From Pseudoalteromonas sp. H71 (GTDB lineage: Bacteria; Pseudomonadota; Gammaproteobacteria; Enterobacterales; Alteromonadaceae): DNA of 48,682 nt. The notes below the pieces were generated by a model. The model saw only the letters and a program-made list of their open reading frames with translations. It had not been told where the DNA came from and made no database searches. Each line of letters begins with the position of its first letter. The stretch's first letter is position 1. A program made the translations under genes and the position numbers. Positions 26,810-36,032 of the stretch are shown piece after piece. The stretch spans positions 1 to 48,682 of the forward strand of contig NZ_LODI01000044.1 of the NCBI RefSeq assembly GCF_001468485.1, read 5' to 3'.

Positions 26810-29500
26810 ATGGAAACTTTAAACACTTGTTCAAACACGCCTTTGCTTAAACAAACTACCTGCGCTTATTGTGGTGTAGGGTGCGGGGTTGATATTTCAT
26901 TATTAAATAATACCCCAACAAAACTTGAAGGCACGCGCGAGCACCCCGCTAATTTTGGCCGCTTGTGTGTTAAAGGCACGCATTTGCTTGACACCACCGG
27001 CAGTGATAATCGCTTAACGTCGCCTCTTATTGATAACGAGCCTGCCAGTTGGGATGCTGCAACAAAATACGTTGCGAATAGGTTTAGCGCCATTATTAAA
27101 GAGCATGGGCCGGAATCGGTTGCGTTTTATGTATCGGGGCAGTTACTCACTGAGGATTACTACGTTGCCAATAAATTAATGAAAGGTTACATAGGCTCAG
27201 GTAATATAGATACAAACTCAAGGCTGTGTATGTCATCGGCGGTTGCCGGTTATAAACGTGCGTTTGGTGAGGACGTAGTGCCATGTACTTACGAAGATTT
27301 AGAGCAAACTGAGCTACTTATTTTAATTGGCTCGAATGCGGCTTGGACTCACCCGGTTCTATACCAGCGTATGGAACGCGCAAAAAAGCTTAATCCAAAC
27401 ATGAAAGTAGTGGTTATCGACCCGCGAAAAACCGATACAGCCGAACTTGCCGATACCTTTTTAAATATAAAACCAGGCAGCGACGGGGCACTTTATAACG
27501 GCCTACTTAATTATTTAAGTGAACATAACTATTTAGATACGCAATTTATTAACGAGCATACAAATGGCTTCGAAACAGCGCTTGCCCAGGCGAAAAAGTG
27601 GAGTGTAAAAGCGGTAAGTGACTTTTGTGATATCGACGAGCAGCTAGTCAGTGACTTTTACGCCTTATTTGCAAAAAGTCCAACCGCCATTAGTTTTTAT
27701 TCAATGGGTATTAACCAATCAAGCTCAGGGGTTGATAAGTGTAATGCGATTATAAATGCGCATTTAGCGTCGGGCAAATTGTTAAAACCTGGCTGTGGCC
27801 CGTTTTCAATAACTGGGCAACCTAATGCAATGGGGGGGCGTGAAGTAGGTGGCTTAGCAAATCAATTAGCAGCACATTTAGACATTGAAAACGAAGCGCA
27901 TCAACAGTTAGTGCAGCGTTTTTGGCAATCACCAACAATAGCTAAAAAAGCAGGGTGTAATGCTATTGATATGTTTGATGAAATCGCCAAAGGAAAAATA
28001 AAAGCTATTTGGGTAATGGCAACCAACCCTATGGTGAGCCTACCTAATAACGCAGCAATACAAAATGCACTTGAGCAATGTGAGCTGGTGGTTGTGTCTG
28101 ACTGTATTGCCAAAAGTGATACGCTAAAATTTGCTAATGTGGCGTTTCCATCAACCGGATGGGGAGAAAAAAACGGCACAGTGACTAACTCAGAACGTAG
28201 AATATCAAGGCAACGCCCACTAGTTGAGCCTTTCTCAGGAGCTAAAAACGATTGGCAAATAATGTGCTTAGTTGCCAAAAAAATGGGCTTTGAAGGATTT
28301 GATTTTACAGACCCAAGTGGCATTTTTGAAGAATGGGCGCAACTTACTGATTTTGAAAATAATGGTGATAGGCTATTAAATTTATCAGCCTTAGTAGGGC
28401 TTTCGCAGCAGCAATACGATAACTTAAAACCCGTTATGTGGCCGGTACTAAAAAATGAGCCATATAAAAACGGGCAGGTTTTTGTTAATAAACAATTTAG
28501 CACAGCAGATAAAAAAGCCCGCTTTATACCTATAACGCCCAAACTTCCTGTGCAGCAAACATCAAGCGATTACCCTTTTGTAATGAACTCAGGGCGAATA
28601 CGCGACCAATGGCATACAATGAGCCGCACCGGAAAAAGTACAGCGCTTTCTACTCATATAACCCGCCCATACATTGAAATAAACCCCATTGATGCCAGCA
28701 GACTAAATATAAAAGCAAACGATTTAATAACTGCCAATGCTAAAACTGGGCAGGTTACAGCTCATGCCAAAATAACGGATGCCGTGCGTAAAAGTGAGTG
28801 TTTTATGCCTATCCACTGGAACAAGCAATTTGCCTCATCCGCTACGGTAAGTGGGCTTTATCAATCGGTTGTAGACCCTATTTCGGGCCAAGCTGAATGC
28901 AAACATGGTGCCGTTGATTTAGTTAAAGCGCAGTTTGCTCAGTACATGCAAATTTTTAGCAAAACAGAGCTTAAAATAACCAGTGATTTTTGGCTTAAAG
29001 TTAACGCAAGTAATAGTGTTAACTACCAGTTAGCACTTAATGAAACACAAAATGACTTACTTTATTATTGCCAAACCCTTACAGGGTTACAAGGGCAGTG
29101 GTCGGCAATGGGCAGTGCAAAAGCAATGCATATTCAATGTATTCAAAACGAGCAGTTAGTGTTTGTTGCGGTTGTTTCGTCAGCTCAAAAAGACATATCA
29201 CTTGAGTGGATAAATCATTTATTTGCAGAGCCTTTAATAACCTTTAGCCAATTACAGTCATTGCTGTATGCCACGCCCGATGAAGAGTTTACCCAAGGCG
29301 CACAAGTATGTAGCTGCTTTAAAGTACGTGAGCAGCCGATTATAAATGCCATTAAAAGTGGTGCAAATACAGTGGATCAATTGGGGTCTAAATTAAAATG
29401 CGGCACTAACTGTGGTTCGTGTAAAACGCAGTTAAGCCAATTAATAAAGCAACATGGTACAAAAAACGCTAACAGTATTGATGTTGCGGTTGTCATTTAA
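26810..29500 (+). CDS. nasA: assimilatory nitrate reductase, catalytic subunit
   Basis: An 896-residue cytoplasmic molybdoenzyme that reduces nitrate to nitrite. An N-terminal [4Fe-4S] site uses Cys18, Cys21, Cys25 and Cys53 (C-A-Y-C-G-V-G-C ... R-L-C-V-K-G). The central bis-MGD domains follow, with S-R-L-C-M-S-S-A near 141 including the expected Mo-ligand region, G-I-N-Q-S-S-S-G and S-N-A/A-T-N-P-M segments. The C-terminus carries a BFD-like [2Fe-2S] domain (C-S-C-F-K-V ... C-G-T-N-C-G-S-C), as in long NasA forms. There is no Tat signal, which favours assimilatory NasA over periplasmic NapA. It starts 21 bp after the flavoprotein gene and is followed by the Moco genes. Confidence 0.93.
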   Translation: METLNTCSNTPLLKQTTCAYCGVGCGVDISLLNNTPTKLEGTREHPANFGRLCVKGTHLLDTTGSDNRLTSPLIDNEPASWDAATKYVANRFSAIIKEHGPESVAFYVSGQLLTEDYYVANKLMKGYIGSGNIDTNSRLCMSSAVAGYKRAFGEDVVPCTYEDLEQTELLILIGSNAAWTHPVLYQRMERAKKLNPNMKVVVIDPRKTDTAELADTFLNIKPGSDGALYNGLLNYLSEHNYLDTQFINEHTNGFETALAQAKKWSVKAVSDFCDIDEQLVSDFYALFAKSPTAISFYSMGINQSSSGVDKCNAIINAHLASGKLLKPGCGPFSITGQPNAMGGREVGGLANQLAAHLDIENEAHQQLVQRFWQSPTIAKKAGCNAIDMFDEIAKGKIKAIWVMATNPMVSLPNNAAIQNALEQCELVVVSDCIAKSDTLKFANVAFPSTGWGEKNGTVTNSERRISRQRPLVEPFSGAKNDWQIMCLVAKKMGFEGFDFTDPSGIFEEWAQLTDFENNGDRLLNLSALVGLSQQQYDNLKPVMWPVLKNEPYKNGQVFVNKQFSTADKKARFIPITPKLPVQQTSSDYPFVMNSGRIRDQWHTMSRTGKSTALSTHITRPYIEINPIDASRLNIKANDLITANAKTGQVTAHAKITDAVRKSECFMPIHWNKQFASSATVSGLYQSVVDPISGQAECKHGAVDLVKAQFAQYMQIFSKTELKITSDFWLKVNASNSVNYQLALNETQNDLLYYCQTLTGLQGQWSAMGSAKAMHIQCIQNEQLVFVAVVSSAQKDISLEWINHLFAEPLITFSQLQSLLYATPDEEFTQGAQVCSCFKVREQPIINAIKSGANTVDQLGSKLKCGTNCGSCKTQLSQLIKQHGTKNANSIDVAVVI

Positions 29501-29540
29501 AGTGCTATTTAGAAAAATAATATAAACACCAAGGAAGCAT

Positions 29541-30512
29541 ATGCTTAATGATCAATTTGGTCGGCAGTTTAATTATTTGCGCCTCTCAATTACCGATGTG
29601 TGTAACTTTAGTTGCACCTATTGTTTACCAAACGGGTATCAGTGCGATACCCCGCGTAACTTTTTAAATAAAAGCGAAATAAACACCTTAGTAAATGCGT
29701 TTGCGCAACTTGGCACAAAAAAAGTGCGTATTACAGGTGGCGAACCGTGTTTACGCAGTGATTTAACCGACATTATAAAGCTATGTAAAAAAACGCCAGG
29801 TATAGAAAAAGTAGCCATAACAACGAATGGTTTTAACTTATTTAATAAAATTGATGAGTTTTATAGTGCAGGCTTAGATGCGCTCAACATTAGTATTGAT
29901 AGCTTAAACCCGAGCATGTTTAAATTAATTACAGGACATGACAAGCTAACACATATATTAAAAGGGATAGACCGGGCAATTGAGCTGGGCATAAAAGATA
30001 TAAAAATAAATGCAGTGCTTGCTAAGCAGTTTAACAAAAACCAATTGAAGGATTTTTTAGACTGGGTGAAGCATAAAAAAGTAACGGTACGCTTTATCGA
30101 ATTAATGGAAACAGGTAATGGTGCCACCTTTTTTGAACAAAACCATTTAAGCGGGCAAAGTGTTAAAACGCAGCTTTTAGCACAAGGCTGGTTACAGGTA
30201 GTGAGAGGTAAATTAAACGGCCCTGCAGAGGAGTTTTGTCACCCCGATTTTGAGGGCCGCATTGGCTTAATTATGCCTTACAGTAAAGATTTTTGTAAAA
30301 GCTGTAACCGGTTAAGAGTATCGTCATTAGGCAAGCTACATTTATGTTTATTTGCTGAGCAGGGAATAGACTTACGCCCGTATTTAAATGAGCAAGATAC
30401 GCCAGCCACTGTAAACGCTATTCAAGCAGCAATGGGCAATAAAACGATTAGCCATGAGCTTGATAAGCGCTTAACGGGTGCCACAACCCATTTAGCTATG
30501 CTGGGCGGCTAA
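29541..30512 (+). CDS. moaA: GTP 3',8-cyclase (molybdopterin biosynthesis)
   Basis: A 323-residue radical-SAM enzyme that, with MoaC, turns GTP into cyclic pyranopterin monophosphate. The SAM cluster Cys are C21, C25 and C28 (C-N-F-S-C-T-Y-C). The second [4Fe-4S] site is in F-C-K-S-C-N-R-L-R ... C-L-F (~249-269). The essential C-terminal Gly-Gly is present (A-M-L-G-G). AAGGAAG precedes the ATG. It follows nasA by 40 bp and mobA starts 1 nt after its stop. No Moco-riboswitch-like leader fits in the short upstream gap. Confidence 0.95.
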   Translation: MLNDQFGRQFNYLRLSITDVCNFSCTYCLPNGYQCDTPRNFLNKSEINTLVNAFAQLGTKKVRITGGEPCLRSDLTDIIKLCKKTPGIEKVAITTNGFNLFNKIDEFYSAGLDALNISIDSLNPSMFKLITGHDKLTHILKGIDRAIELGIKDIKINAVLAKQFNKNQLKDFLDWVKHKKVTVRFIELMETGNGATFFEQNHLSGQSVKTQLLAQGWLQVVRGKLNGPAEEFCHPDFEGRIGLIMPYSKDFCKSCNRLRVSSLGKLHLCLFAEQGIDLRPYLNEQDTPATVNAIQAAMGNKTISHELDKRLTGATTHLAMLGG

Positions 30513-30513
30513 A

Positions 30514-31140
30514 ATGAGCAATAAACCAGTATTTACGGGGGTTGTACTCGCCGGAGGGCAATCATCAAGAATGGGTAGCGATAAAGCCAATCTCATTTTA
30601 AAAAATAAAACATTACTACAAAATGCCTGTGAATTATTAAAAGCAGCAGGAGCAAGTAATGTACTTATAAGTCGTAATGTAAAAAGTGCTAATGGGCAAT
30701 ATATACCTGACATATACCCAGATTCTGGCCCGCTTGGCGGGATTTATTCAACCTTAATGGCAACAGAGCAAGATATACTTGTAACCGCTGTTGATATGCC
30801 ATTGCTTACTTGCACGTTATTATCGCAAATTGCATCTGCAGGGAGCGATAATTCCCACTTTCAAACAAATCAGCCACAAATACATGCGTGGCACTTTGAA
30901 AATGAACCGTTACCCCTGTATATTCGTAACACCCAAAGCGTTAAACGTCATTTAAAACAATTACTCATAAACGCAAATAGTCATAAATCAATTAAACAGT
31001 TTACCCGTAGTATTGGTGTGCAAACGCTAAAATGTAATAAAGCGCACGCACTTGTTAATACCAATACACCGGCGCAATTTAAAGCTGTTAACGAGCAATT
31101 TGACCCACACAAATCTAATTTACTGAGAAGAACCCTATGA
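30514..31140 (+). CDS. mobA: molybdenum cofactor guanylyltransferase
   Basis: A 208-residue nucleotidyltransferase that adds GMP to Mo-molybdopterin to form MGD, the form used by NasA. The N-terminal signature L-A-G-G-Q-S-S-R-M-G-S-D-K (~12-24) binds GTP; the metal-binding D-M-P-L-L-T segment is at ~93-98. The length is slightly above E. coli MobA (194). The stop overlaps moaB by 4 nt, showing translational coupling. Confidence 0.93.
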   Translation: MSNKPVFTGVVLAGGQSSRMGSDKANLILKNKTLLQNACELLKAAGASNVLISRNVKSANGQYIPDIYPDSGPLGGIYSTLMATEQDILVTAVDMPLLTCTLLSQIASAGSDNSHFQTNQPQIHAWHFENEPLPLYIRNTQSVKRHLKQLLINANSHKSIKQFTRSIGVQTLKCNKAHALVNTNTPAQFKAVNEQFDPHKSNLLRRTL

Positions 31141-31676
31141 GCCACACAACTGAGTCACAAATAGCATTAAACATTGCCGTAATGACAGTAAGCGATACAC
31201 GCGATGAAATTACGGATACCTCAGGCCATTATTTAATTAAAGCGCTAACTGAGGCAGGCCATCACTTAGCGGATAAAGACATCGTTAAAGATGATGTTTA
31301 TCAAATGCGAGCAGTTGCATCGCAGTGGATTGCCGATGACACCATTCACGCTATTTTAGTAACCGGTGGTACGGGTTTTACCGAGCGCGACTCAACACCA
31401 GAGGCATTTTCACCGTTGTTTGATAAAAGCGTAGATGGATTTGGAGAACTATTTAGACATATTTCGTACGGCGAAATAGGTAACTCAACTATTCAATCGC
31501 GTGCGTTGGCAGGCCTTGCCAATAACACCGTTATTTTTTGTATGCCTGGCTCTACGGGCGCATGTAAAACAGCCTGGACAGGTATTATAAAAGATCAGTT
31601 AGACTCAATGCACAAGCCATGTAACTTTGCCCCGCATATTACTATTGGTAAAAAATGCGAATCGCGAGAGCAATAA
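31137..31676 (+). CDS. moaB: molybdopterin biosynthesis protein MoaB (MPT adenylyltransferase-like)
   Basis: A 179-residue MoaB/MogA-fold protein. Recognised segments are M-T-V-S-D-T-R (~17-23), [10 protein letters not shown] (~79-88) and [11 protein letters not shown] near the C-terminus, all typical of MoaB. It probably adenylates molybdopterin before MoeA acts; in some bacteria MogA does this, and no mogA is seen here. It overlaps mobA by 4 nt and ends 1 nt before moaC. Confidence 0.92.
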   Translation: MSHTTESQIALNIAVMTVSDTRDEITDTSGHYLIKALTEAGHHLADKDIVKDDVYQMRAVASQWIADDTIHAILVTGGTGFTERDSTPEAFSPLFDKSVDGFGELFRHISYGEIGNSTIQSRALAGLANNTVIFCMPGSTGACKTAWTGIIKDQLDSMHKPCNFAPHITIGKKCESREQ

Positions 31677-31677
31677 T

Positions 31678-32148
31678 ATGCTGAGCCACGTAGACGAAAA
31701 TGGCCAAGCAAACATGGTTGATGTATCGCTAAAAGAGGTTACTCTGCGCGATGCATCTGCCGAGGCCTATATTAAAATGAGCAAACACGCTTTTGAGCAA
31801 GTGTTGCTTAATCAAAATAAAAAAGGTGACGTGCTAGGCGTTGCCCGCATTGCAGGTATTCAGGGCGCCAAAAAGTGCGCCGATTTAATTCCGCTTTGTC
31901 ACCCGCTGGCACTGAGTAAAGTAGCTGTTGATTTTGAGCTTGATGAAGCAAATAGCCAAATTAAAGTCACCAGCTACTGTAAATTGGCGGGTAAAACGGG
32001 CGTTGAAATGGAAGCACTCACCGCTGTATCTGTGGCGACTCTAACATTATTTGATATGTGTAAAGCCGCCGATCCGCTCATGGAAATACACGGTATACGT
32101 GTAACGCAAAAAGCAGGAGGCAAGCATGGCAGCTGGCAGCGAGACTAA
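31678..32148 (+). CDS. moaC: cyclic pyranopterin monophosphate synthase
   Basis: The ATG at 31678 ([11 protein letters not shown]) matches the family N-terminus; an in-frame ATG 17 codons upstream inside moaB would add an unlikely extension. The 156-residue product completes cPMP formation from the MoaA product. Conserved elements are M-V-D-V-S-x-[16 protein letters not shown] and the [10 protein letters not shown] segment before D-M-C-K-A. Its end overlaps moaD by 23 nt. Confidence 0.95.
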   Translation: MLSHVDENGQANMVDVSLKEVTLRDASAEAYIKMSKHAFEQVLLNQNKKGDVLGVARIAGIQGAKKCADLIPLCHPLALSKVAVDFELDEANSQIKVTSYCKLAGKTGVEMEALTAVSVATLTLFDMCKAADPLMEIHGIRVTQKAGGKHGSWQRD

Positions 32149-32425
32149 TTTAAATAATACGAATGCAGCTTCAGGGCACGTAAACGTACTGTTTTTTGGC
32201 CAACTTAAAGAACGCCTAAAGTGCGATAAGTTAACCGTAGATATAGCGTACTCCCTTAGCATTAAATCGTTTAAACACATGCTGGTTGAGCAAAACCCGC
32301 ATTGGCAGGCATGGCTTGAAGAGCGTGATGTATTGTGTGCGCTTAATCAAACTATGTCATCAAGCGATGAGCTTGTGAAAGCGGGGGATGAACTTGCTTT
32401 TTTTCCACCTGTTACAGGTGGCTAA
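32126..32425 (+). CDS. moaD: molybdopterin synthase sulfur carrier subunit
   Basis: A 99-residue ubiquitin-like protein ending in F-F-P-P-V-T-G-G; the terminal Gly-Gly is the site adenylated by MoeB and then thiocarboxylated. The start at 32126 has a perfect AGGAGG upstream, so the ~17-residue Asn/Ser-rich N-terminal extension compared with E. coli MoaD (81 aa) appears real. It overlaps moaC by 23 nt and moaE by 1 nt. Confidence 0.93.
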   Translation: MAAGSETNLNNTNAASGHVNVLFFGQLKERLKCDKLTVDIAYSLSIKSFKHMLVEQNPHWQAWLEERDVLCALNQTMSSSDELVKAGDELAFFPPVTGG

Positions 32426-32904
32426 TGAGTATAAGCATTAAAGTACAAACGATGGATTTTTCAGTAGGCGAGCAACATGGCGCACTTTGTAGTAATAACA
32501 AAAGTGATGGTGCCGTAGTGACGTTTACAGGGCTGGTTCGAGAATTTAGTAGCGGCGATAACGTAATCGCCCTTGAGCTTGAGCACTACCCAGGAATGAC
32601 TGAGCAACTACTGCGATCTATAGCCGAACAAGCGCAAACACGCTGGCAACTTGCCCGCATAAGCATTATTCATCGAGTCGGTTATTTAGCCCTTGGTGAG
32701 CAGATTGTATTTGTTGGCGTAACCAGCCGCCACCGCCAAGCCGCGTTTGAAGGCGCACAATTTATAATGGATTACTTAAAAAACCACGCTACGTTTTGGA
32801 AAAAAGAGCATTTTAAAGATTCATCTAACTGGGTTGAGTTTAAACAAAGCGACAAGCAAGCACTGAGTAAATGGCAAAGTATCGAACAGGATGCAATTAA
32901 ATAA
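32425..32904 (+). CDS. moaE: molybdopterin synthase catalytic subunit
   Basis: A 159-residue MoaE protein that transfers sulfur from MoaD to cPMP to make molybdopterin. Conserved parts are G-A-V-V-T-F-T-G-L-V-R, L-E-L-E-H-Y-P-G-M-T, I-I-H-R-V-G and the catalytic K-x-x-A-T-F-W-K-K-E region near 120-130. Its ATG overlaps the moaD stop, and the next gene begins immediately after its stop. Confidence 0.95.
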   Translation: MSISIKVQTMDFSVGEQHGALCSNNKSDGAVVTFTGLVREFSSGDNVIALELEHYPGMTEQLLRSIAEQAQTRWQLARISIIHRVGYLALGEQIVFVGVTSRHRQAAFEGAQFIMDYLKNHATFWKKEHFKDSSNWVEFKQSDKQALSKWQSIEQDAIK

Positions 32905-33549
32905 ATGCATATAATATCTACCAATGTCTCTAAAATAAAAACGGTTGTGCATAACGGAAAAGAGGTCAAAACCGGTATTTTTAAAACGCCAACCAATGAG
33001 CCTGTTGTCATTGAAAAGCTAAATATAATAGGTGATGAACAAGCCGATTTAGTCAATCACGGCGGTATTGATAAGGCGGTTTATGCGTTTTCGCACAATC
33101 ATTATGCTTATTGGAAACACACACTTGAGAATGATGATTTAGCAGTAGGTGCCTTTGGTGAAAACTTTACAATATCAGACCTTGATGAGCAAAATATTCA
33201 TATAGGGGATCGTATTCGCGTTGGCAGCGCACTGCTTGAAGTAAGCCAGCCCCGTGTGCCATGCTTTAAATTGGCTATAGCCCTTAATAATAAACAAAGC
33301 CTAAAACTGTTTACTCAGTATTATCACACGGGTGTTTATTTTAGAGTGCTTGAGCAAGGTATTGCTAAAACAGGGGATGCAGTTACTATTGAGCATAAAG
33401 CTGAGCATAATATTTCAGTAAAAACCTTGTTTCAGGCGTTTTTTGATAAACACTACCCAGATTATGAAAGCTTATTATTAGCCGCACTTGAACTCCCTGA
33501 GCTTGCACTTGAGTGGCAAACTAAGATTAAAAAAAAGCTGTCAACTTAG
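32905..33549 (+). CDS. MOSC-domain protein (YiiM-like)
   Basis: A 214-residue MOSC protein, a fold found in the Moco sulfurase C-terminus and in YiiM/YcbX, which handle Moco-dependent reduction of N-hydroxylated compounds. Visible motifs are the D-E-Q-A-D-L-V-N-H-G-G-I-D-K-A-V-Y segment (~48-64), G-A-F-G-E-N-F (~90-96) and P-R-V-P-C-F-K-L with the conserved Cys that probably binds Mo (~120-127), followed by a helical YiiM-type tail. It directly abuts moaE and is the last gene of the operon. Its exact substrate is unknown; a role in Moco handling or detoxification fits the setting. Confidence 0.83.
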   Translation: MHIISTNVSKIKTVVHNGKEVKTGIFKTPTNEPVVIEKLNIIGDEQADLVNHGGIDKAVYAFSHNHYAYWKHTLENDDLAVGAFGENFTISDLDEQNIHIGDRIRVGSALLEVSQPRVPCFKLAIALNNKQSLKLFTQYYHTGVYFRVLEQGIAKTGDAVTIEHKAEHNISVKTLFQAFFDKHYPDYESLLLAALELPELALEWQTKIKKKLST

Positions 33550-33621
33550 GTTTAAGGCAGTTTTAATGTTCATGGCTGTGGTTAATCGCTAGCCACTCCC
33601 ATTTATTTCTATAACCCGTCT

Positions 33622-34881
33622 TTAATTAGCATTATTAAGTTCAATTATTTTGTTCGCGACCGCATAAATTGAACTATGTGAATCCATAGCTTGTTTTTGA
33701 AGTTGCTTATGAGCATGCTCCTCACTTATTTTTAGTTGCTCTATTAATATATATTTTGCTTGGTGAATCACTTTTTGCTCGGTGATCACTCGTTTTGCAT
33801 CAACCAGTGCTTGGTTAATTTGTTTAATATGTTGGCTTTGCTCTAAAATTAAGTCGTACATGGTTTTATTACTATTGAGCTTACTTGCCGCTTTATTAGT
33901 AGGTTCATTGTTTTTAAGCGCTAGCTGCCCGTCGGTTGCAGGCATATATTGTTGCTCTAAGGTATTGAGTATTTGTTTGTTGGAATTTAATTTTCGTTGT
34001 GCACATGCGATTTGCATTGCAGCAGAGTCGATTAAATGATCGCTAATGTTTTGCTCTATTTTATGCATAATATCAATACGCGTTGTGGTTACTTCGTACC
34101 ACACTTCGCTAAGCTGCGATAAAGGCTGTGCATTTTCGTCATCAAGTTTTTGTAGCAAACTTCTTAGCTGATCTACTTGTTTATTTACAGGGTGCTCTAT
34201 CAATGAGGTATAGCATTTGAGTAAATGATCGTCTGCGTACTCATTAAAAAACGAAAAACTATGGCTTTGCTCTTGGACAAAATGAGCGAGTTGCGTTTTT
34301 TGATCTTCTGTAAATTTACTCGCAGCAAACGCTTGTGCTCCGCAGGCGCGCTCTTGGCCAGCGTATTCTTTACCTTGCATGAAATTAAAATAAGCAACTA
34401 ATAGGCGAGTAACATGTGGATCGCTTGCACCATCAGCAGCTTCTAAAATAATATTTAATAAGCTAGCTATAAGTTGAGTAAATGATTGAGTTGCATGTAC
34501 AGGCGTTACGTTTTGTCTGCCTATTTGGTGGCGCAAAGCGGGTAGCACGTCTAGTGCCTGTAAGCTGTAAGTAATTAAATTATATAACCTTGAATGACCC
34601 GGGTCGGCATTATCCGATATAAAGGTTGTTTTAAGAGAATGATAAAACGTATCTTGAGCGCTTTGTGTAATGGGTATTTGCTGTGTGAGCTCATTGCTAA
34701 AACGTAAGCTTTTTGAGGCCAAAAAGATGTTGCTCATAGCACGTTCTTTTTGTAACTGGTGCACAAAATCACCTAGCTTAGTGAGCGAGGCACAGCTATT
34801 TTGCAGTTGCTTTAAAGCGTGAATTTCTTGGTACTTTGCCGCCAGTAAAAACTGTTTTGTGAGAGGATTGCTTGTCTGCAT
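33622..34881 (-). CDS. nasR: nitrate-responsive antiterminator with NIT and ANTAR domains
   Basis: The start at 34881 (M-Q-T-S-N-P-L-T-K-Q-F-L-L-A-A-K) matches the family N-terminus; an ATG 28 codons upstream adds a poor extension. The 419-residue protein has an N-terminal nitrate-sensing NIT domain (about 30-255; L-Q-K-E-R-A-M-S near 43-50, V-T-R-L-L-V-A-Y-F-N-F-M-Q-G-K-E and G-Q-E-R-A segments). A C-terminal ANTAR RNA-binding domain (~360-415) has A-K-x-x-L-I-E-Q-L-K-I-S-E-E-x-A-x-x-x-L-Q-K-Q-A-M. In Klebsiella, NasR bound to nitrate/nitrite prevents termination in the nasF leader. The nirB leader here has a matching terminator. The gene lies between the nas operon and cobA-nirD-nirB. Confidence 0.88.
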   Translation of the reverse strand: MQTSNPLTKQFLLAAKYQEIHALKQLQNSCASLTKLGDFVHQLQKERAMSNIFLASKSLRFSNELTQQIPITQSAQDTFYHSLKTTFISDNADPGHSRLYNLITYSLQALDVLPALRHQIGRQNVTPVHATQSFTQLIASLLNIILEAADGASDPHVTRLLVAYFNFMQGKEYAGQERACGAQAFAASKFTEDQKTQLAHFVQEQSHSFSFFNEYADDHLLKCYTSLIEHPVNKQVDQLRSLLQKLDDENAQPLSQLSEVWYEVTTTRIDIMHKIEQNISDHLIDSAAMQIACAQRKLNSNKQILNTLEQQYMPATDGQLALKNNEPTNKAASKLNSNKTMYDLILEQSQHIKQINQALVDAKRVITEQKVIHQAKYILIEQLKISEEHAHKQLQKQAMDSHSSIYAVANKIIELNNAN

Positions 34882-35088
34882 AGGTGTTGTTCCGCACTTT
34901 TTTGTTTTTAAAGTGCAACCCTTGTTCCAATCATGAAAAAAATTAACTATTGATTTTAAAATCAATCTAAAACAGCCGCTTGTGGTTATATTTTTATTTT
35001 AAAAGTATTAATTACTTTATTTTAAGCACACAAATTTACCCTTTTTGGTGCATAAAAAGGGAATATTGCACTGCTAACATTGTATTTC

Positions 35089-35133
35089 AAAAAGCACGCT
35101 TACCCCTGGGGAGGAAATAAGCGCGAAAAGTGC
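35089..35133 (-). terminator. terminator of the nirB-nirD-cobA operon
   Basis: On the minus strand CGCTTA pairs with TAAGCG around a C/G-rich loop, with outer GCAC/GTGC pairs possible, and is followed by TTTTT. It lies 20 bp past the cobA stop. The following ~120 bp upstream of nasR contains a TTGGTGCA half-site (35045) but no sigma-54 promoter. Confidence 0.65.
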
Positions 35134-35152
35134 ATTATGTATTAAATTTGCA

Positions 35153-36022
35153 TTAAGTATTGACCGTTTGAACTAAAAGCTCAGGGGTAATAGCCATTTT
35201 ATGGTTTATTACTTCTCCAACAATTATAAGAGTAGGGCCTTGCAGGTTATGACTAAGGTGATCATTTACTATATTTTCTAATGTACTGGTAATTACTTTT
35301 TGCTTACTCGTTGTGGCGTTTTCGATAAGTGATATTGGCGTAGTACTTGGCCAATTTACCGATTGAAGGCCGCTACTTAGCTCTTTTAATCGTCCTAAGC
35401 CCATATAAACCACTAAAGTTGGATTATTGTTACCTTGCACAAAGGCGTAATTGCTCCAGTTAGGCAGTTTTTTAGGATCTGCAAATTGGGCAGTTAAAAA
35501 CGTGACGCTTCGCGCTACATCACGTGCTGTAAGCGGAATGCCTGTATAGGCAGAGGTCGCACATGCAGTGGTAACACCAGGTACAATCGCAAAGTTAATA
35601 TTATGCTTTGTAAGCGCATCAGCCTCTTCGTTTATGCGAGCAAATATACTCGGATCGCCCCCTTTTAAGCGTACTACGTTTAACCCTTGTTGAGCATATT
35701 TAACGAGTAGGGCGCAAATATTGGCCTGTGTCATTGAATGCATACAGGCTCGTTTGCCTACAAATACACGCTGCGCTGTTTTAGGTAATGTTTTTAGTAA
35801 ATCTTCGCTTACAAGCCAGTCATATAAAACGACGTCGGCTGTTTGTATTAAACGCTGCGCTTTTACGGTAATTAGCTCAGCATCGCCCGGGCCAGCACCA
35901 ATAATATAAACATGGCCGTTTTTGCCCCCTTTGCGAGTATGCTTAACGCCATTAGTGAGTTTATTTACAAATTTGTTTAACCAACCATTTTCAATACCCG
36001 AAAAATAAAAAAGCACGCTCAT
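35153..36022 (-). CDS. cobA: uroporphyrinogen-III C-methyltransferase (siroheme precursor)
   Basis: The ATG at 36022 follows AAGGAG with ideal spacing; an upstream TTG at 36040 overlaps that site. The 289-residue SUMT methylates uroporphyrinogen III at C2 and C7 to precorrin-2, the first step to siroheme. Motifs are V-Y-I-I-G-A-G-P-G-D-A-E-L-I-T (~38-52), L-K-G-G-D-P-S-I-F and P-G-V-T-T-A. A ~35-residue N-terminal leader precedes the usual start. The CysG oxidase/ferrochelatase part is absent, so that activity must be encoded elsewhere. It lies in the nirB operon, 10 bp after nirD, supplying cofactor for NirB. Confidence 0.92.
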   Translation of the reverse strand: MSVLFYFSGIENGWLNKFVNKLTNGVKHTRKGGKNGHVYIIGAGPGDAELITVKAQRLIQTADVVLYDWLVSEDLLKTLPKTAQRVFVGKRACMHSMTQANICALLVKYAQQGLNVVRLKGGDPSIFARINEEADALTKHNINFAIVPGVTTACATSAYTGIPLTARDVARSVTFLTAQFADPKKLPNWSNYAFVQGNNNPTLVVYMGLGRLKELSSGLQSVNWPSTTPISLIENATTSKQKVITSTLENIVNDHLSHNLQGPTLIIVGEVINHKMAITPELLVQTVNT

Positions 36023-36032
36023 AATAATCTCC

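Noticed and set aside
27901..28542. 213-codon open frame antisense to nasA
   Set aside because: It lies wholly inside a well-supported gene; its composition is Ser/Cys-rich nonsense and there is no ribosome-binding site.
29501..29540. Molybdenum-cofactor riboswitch upstream of moaA
   Set aside because: Only 40 nt separate nasA and moaA, too short for the Moco RNA fold.
33550..33621. Terminator at the end of the nas-moa operon
   Set aside because: Only short imperfect stems (GGCT/AGCC) without a T-tract are present.
35041..35080. Sigma-54 promoter upstream of nasR
   Set aside because: A TTGGTGCA half-site is present, but no GG-N10-GC element with correct spacing was found on either strand.
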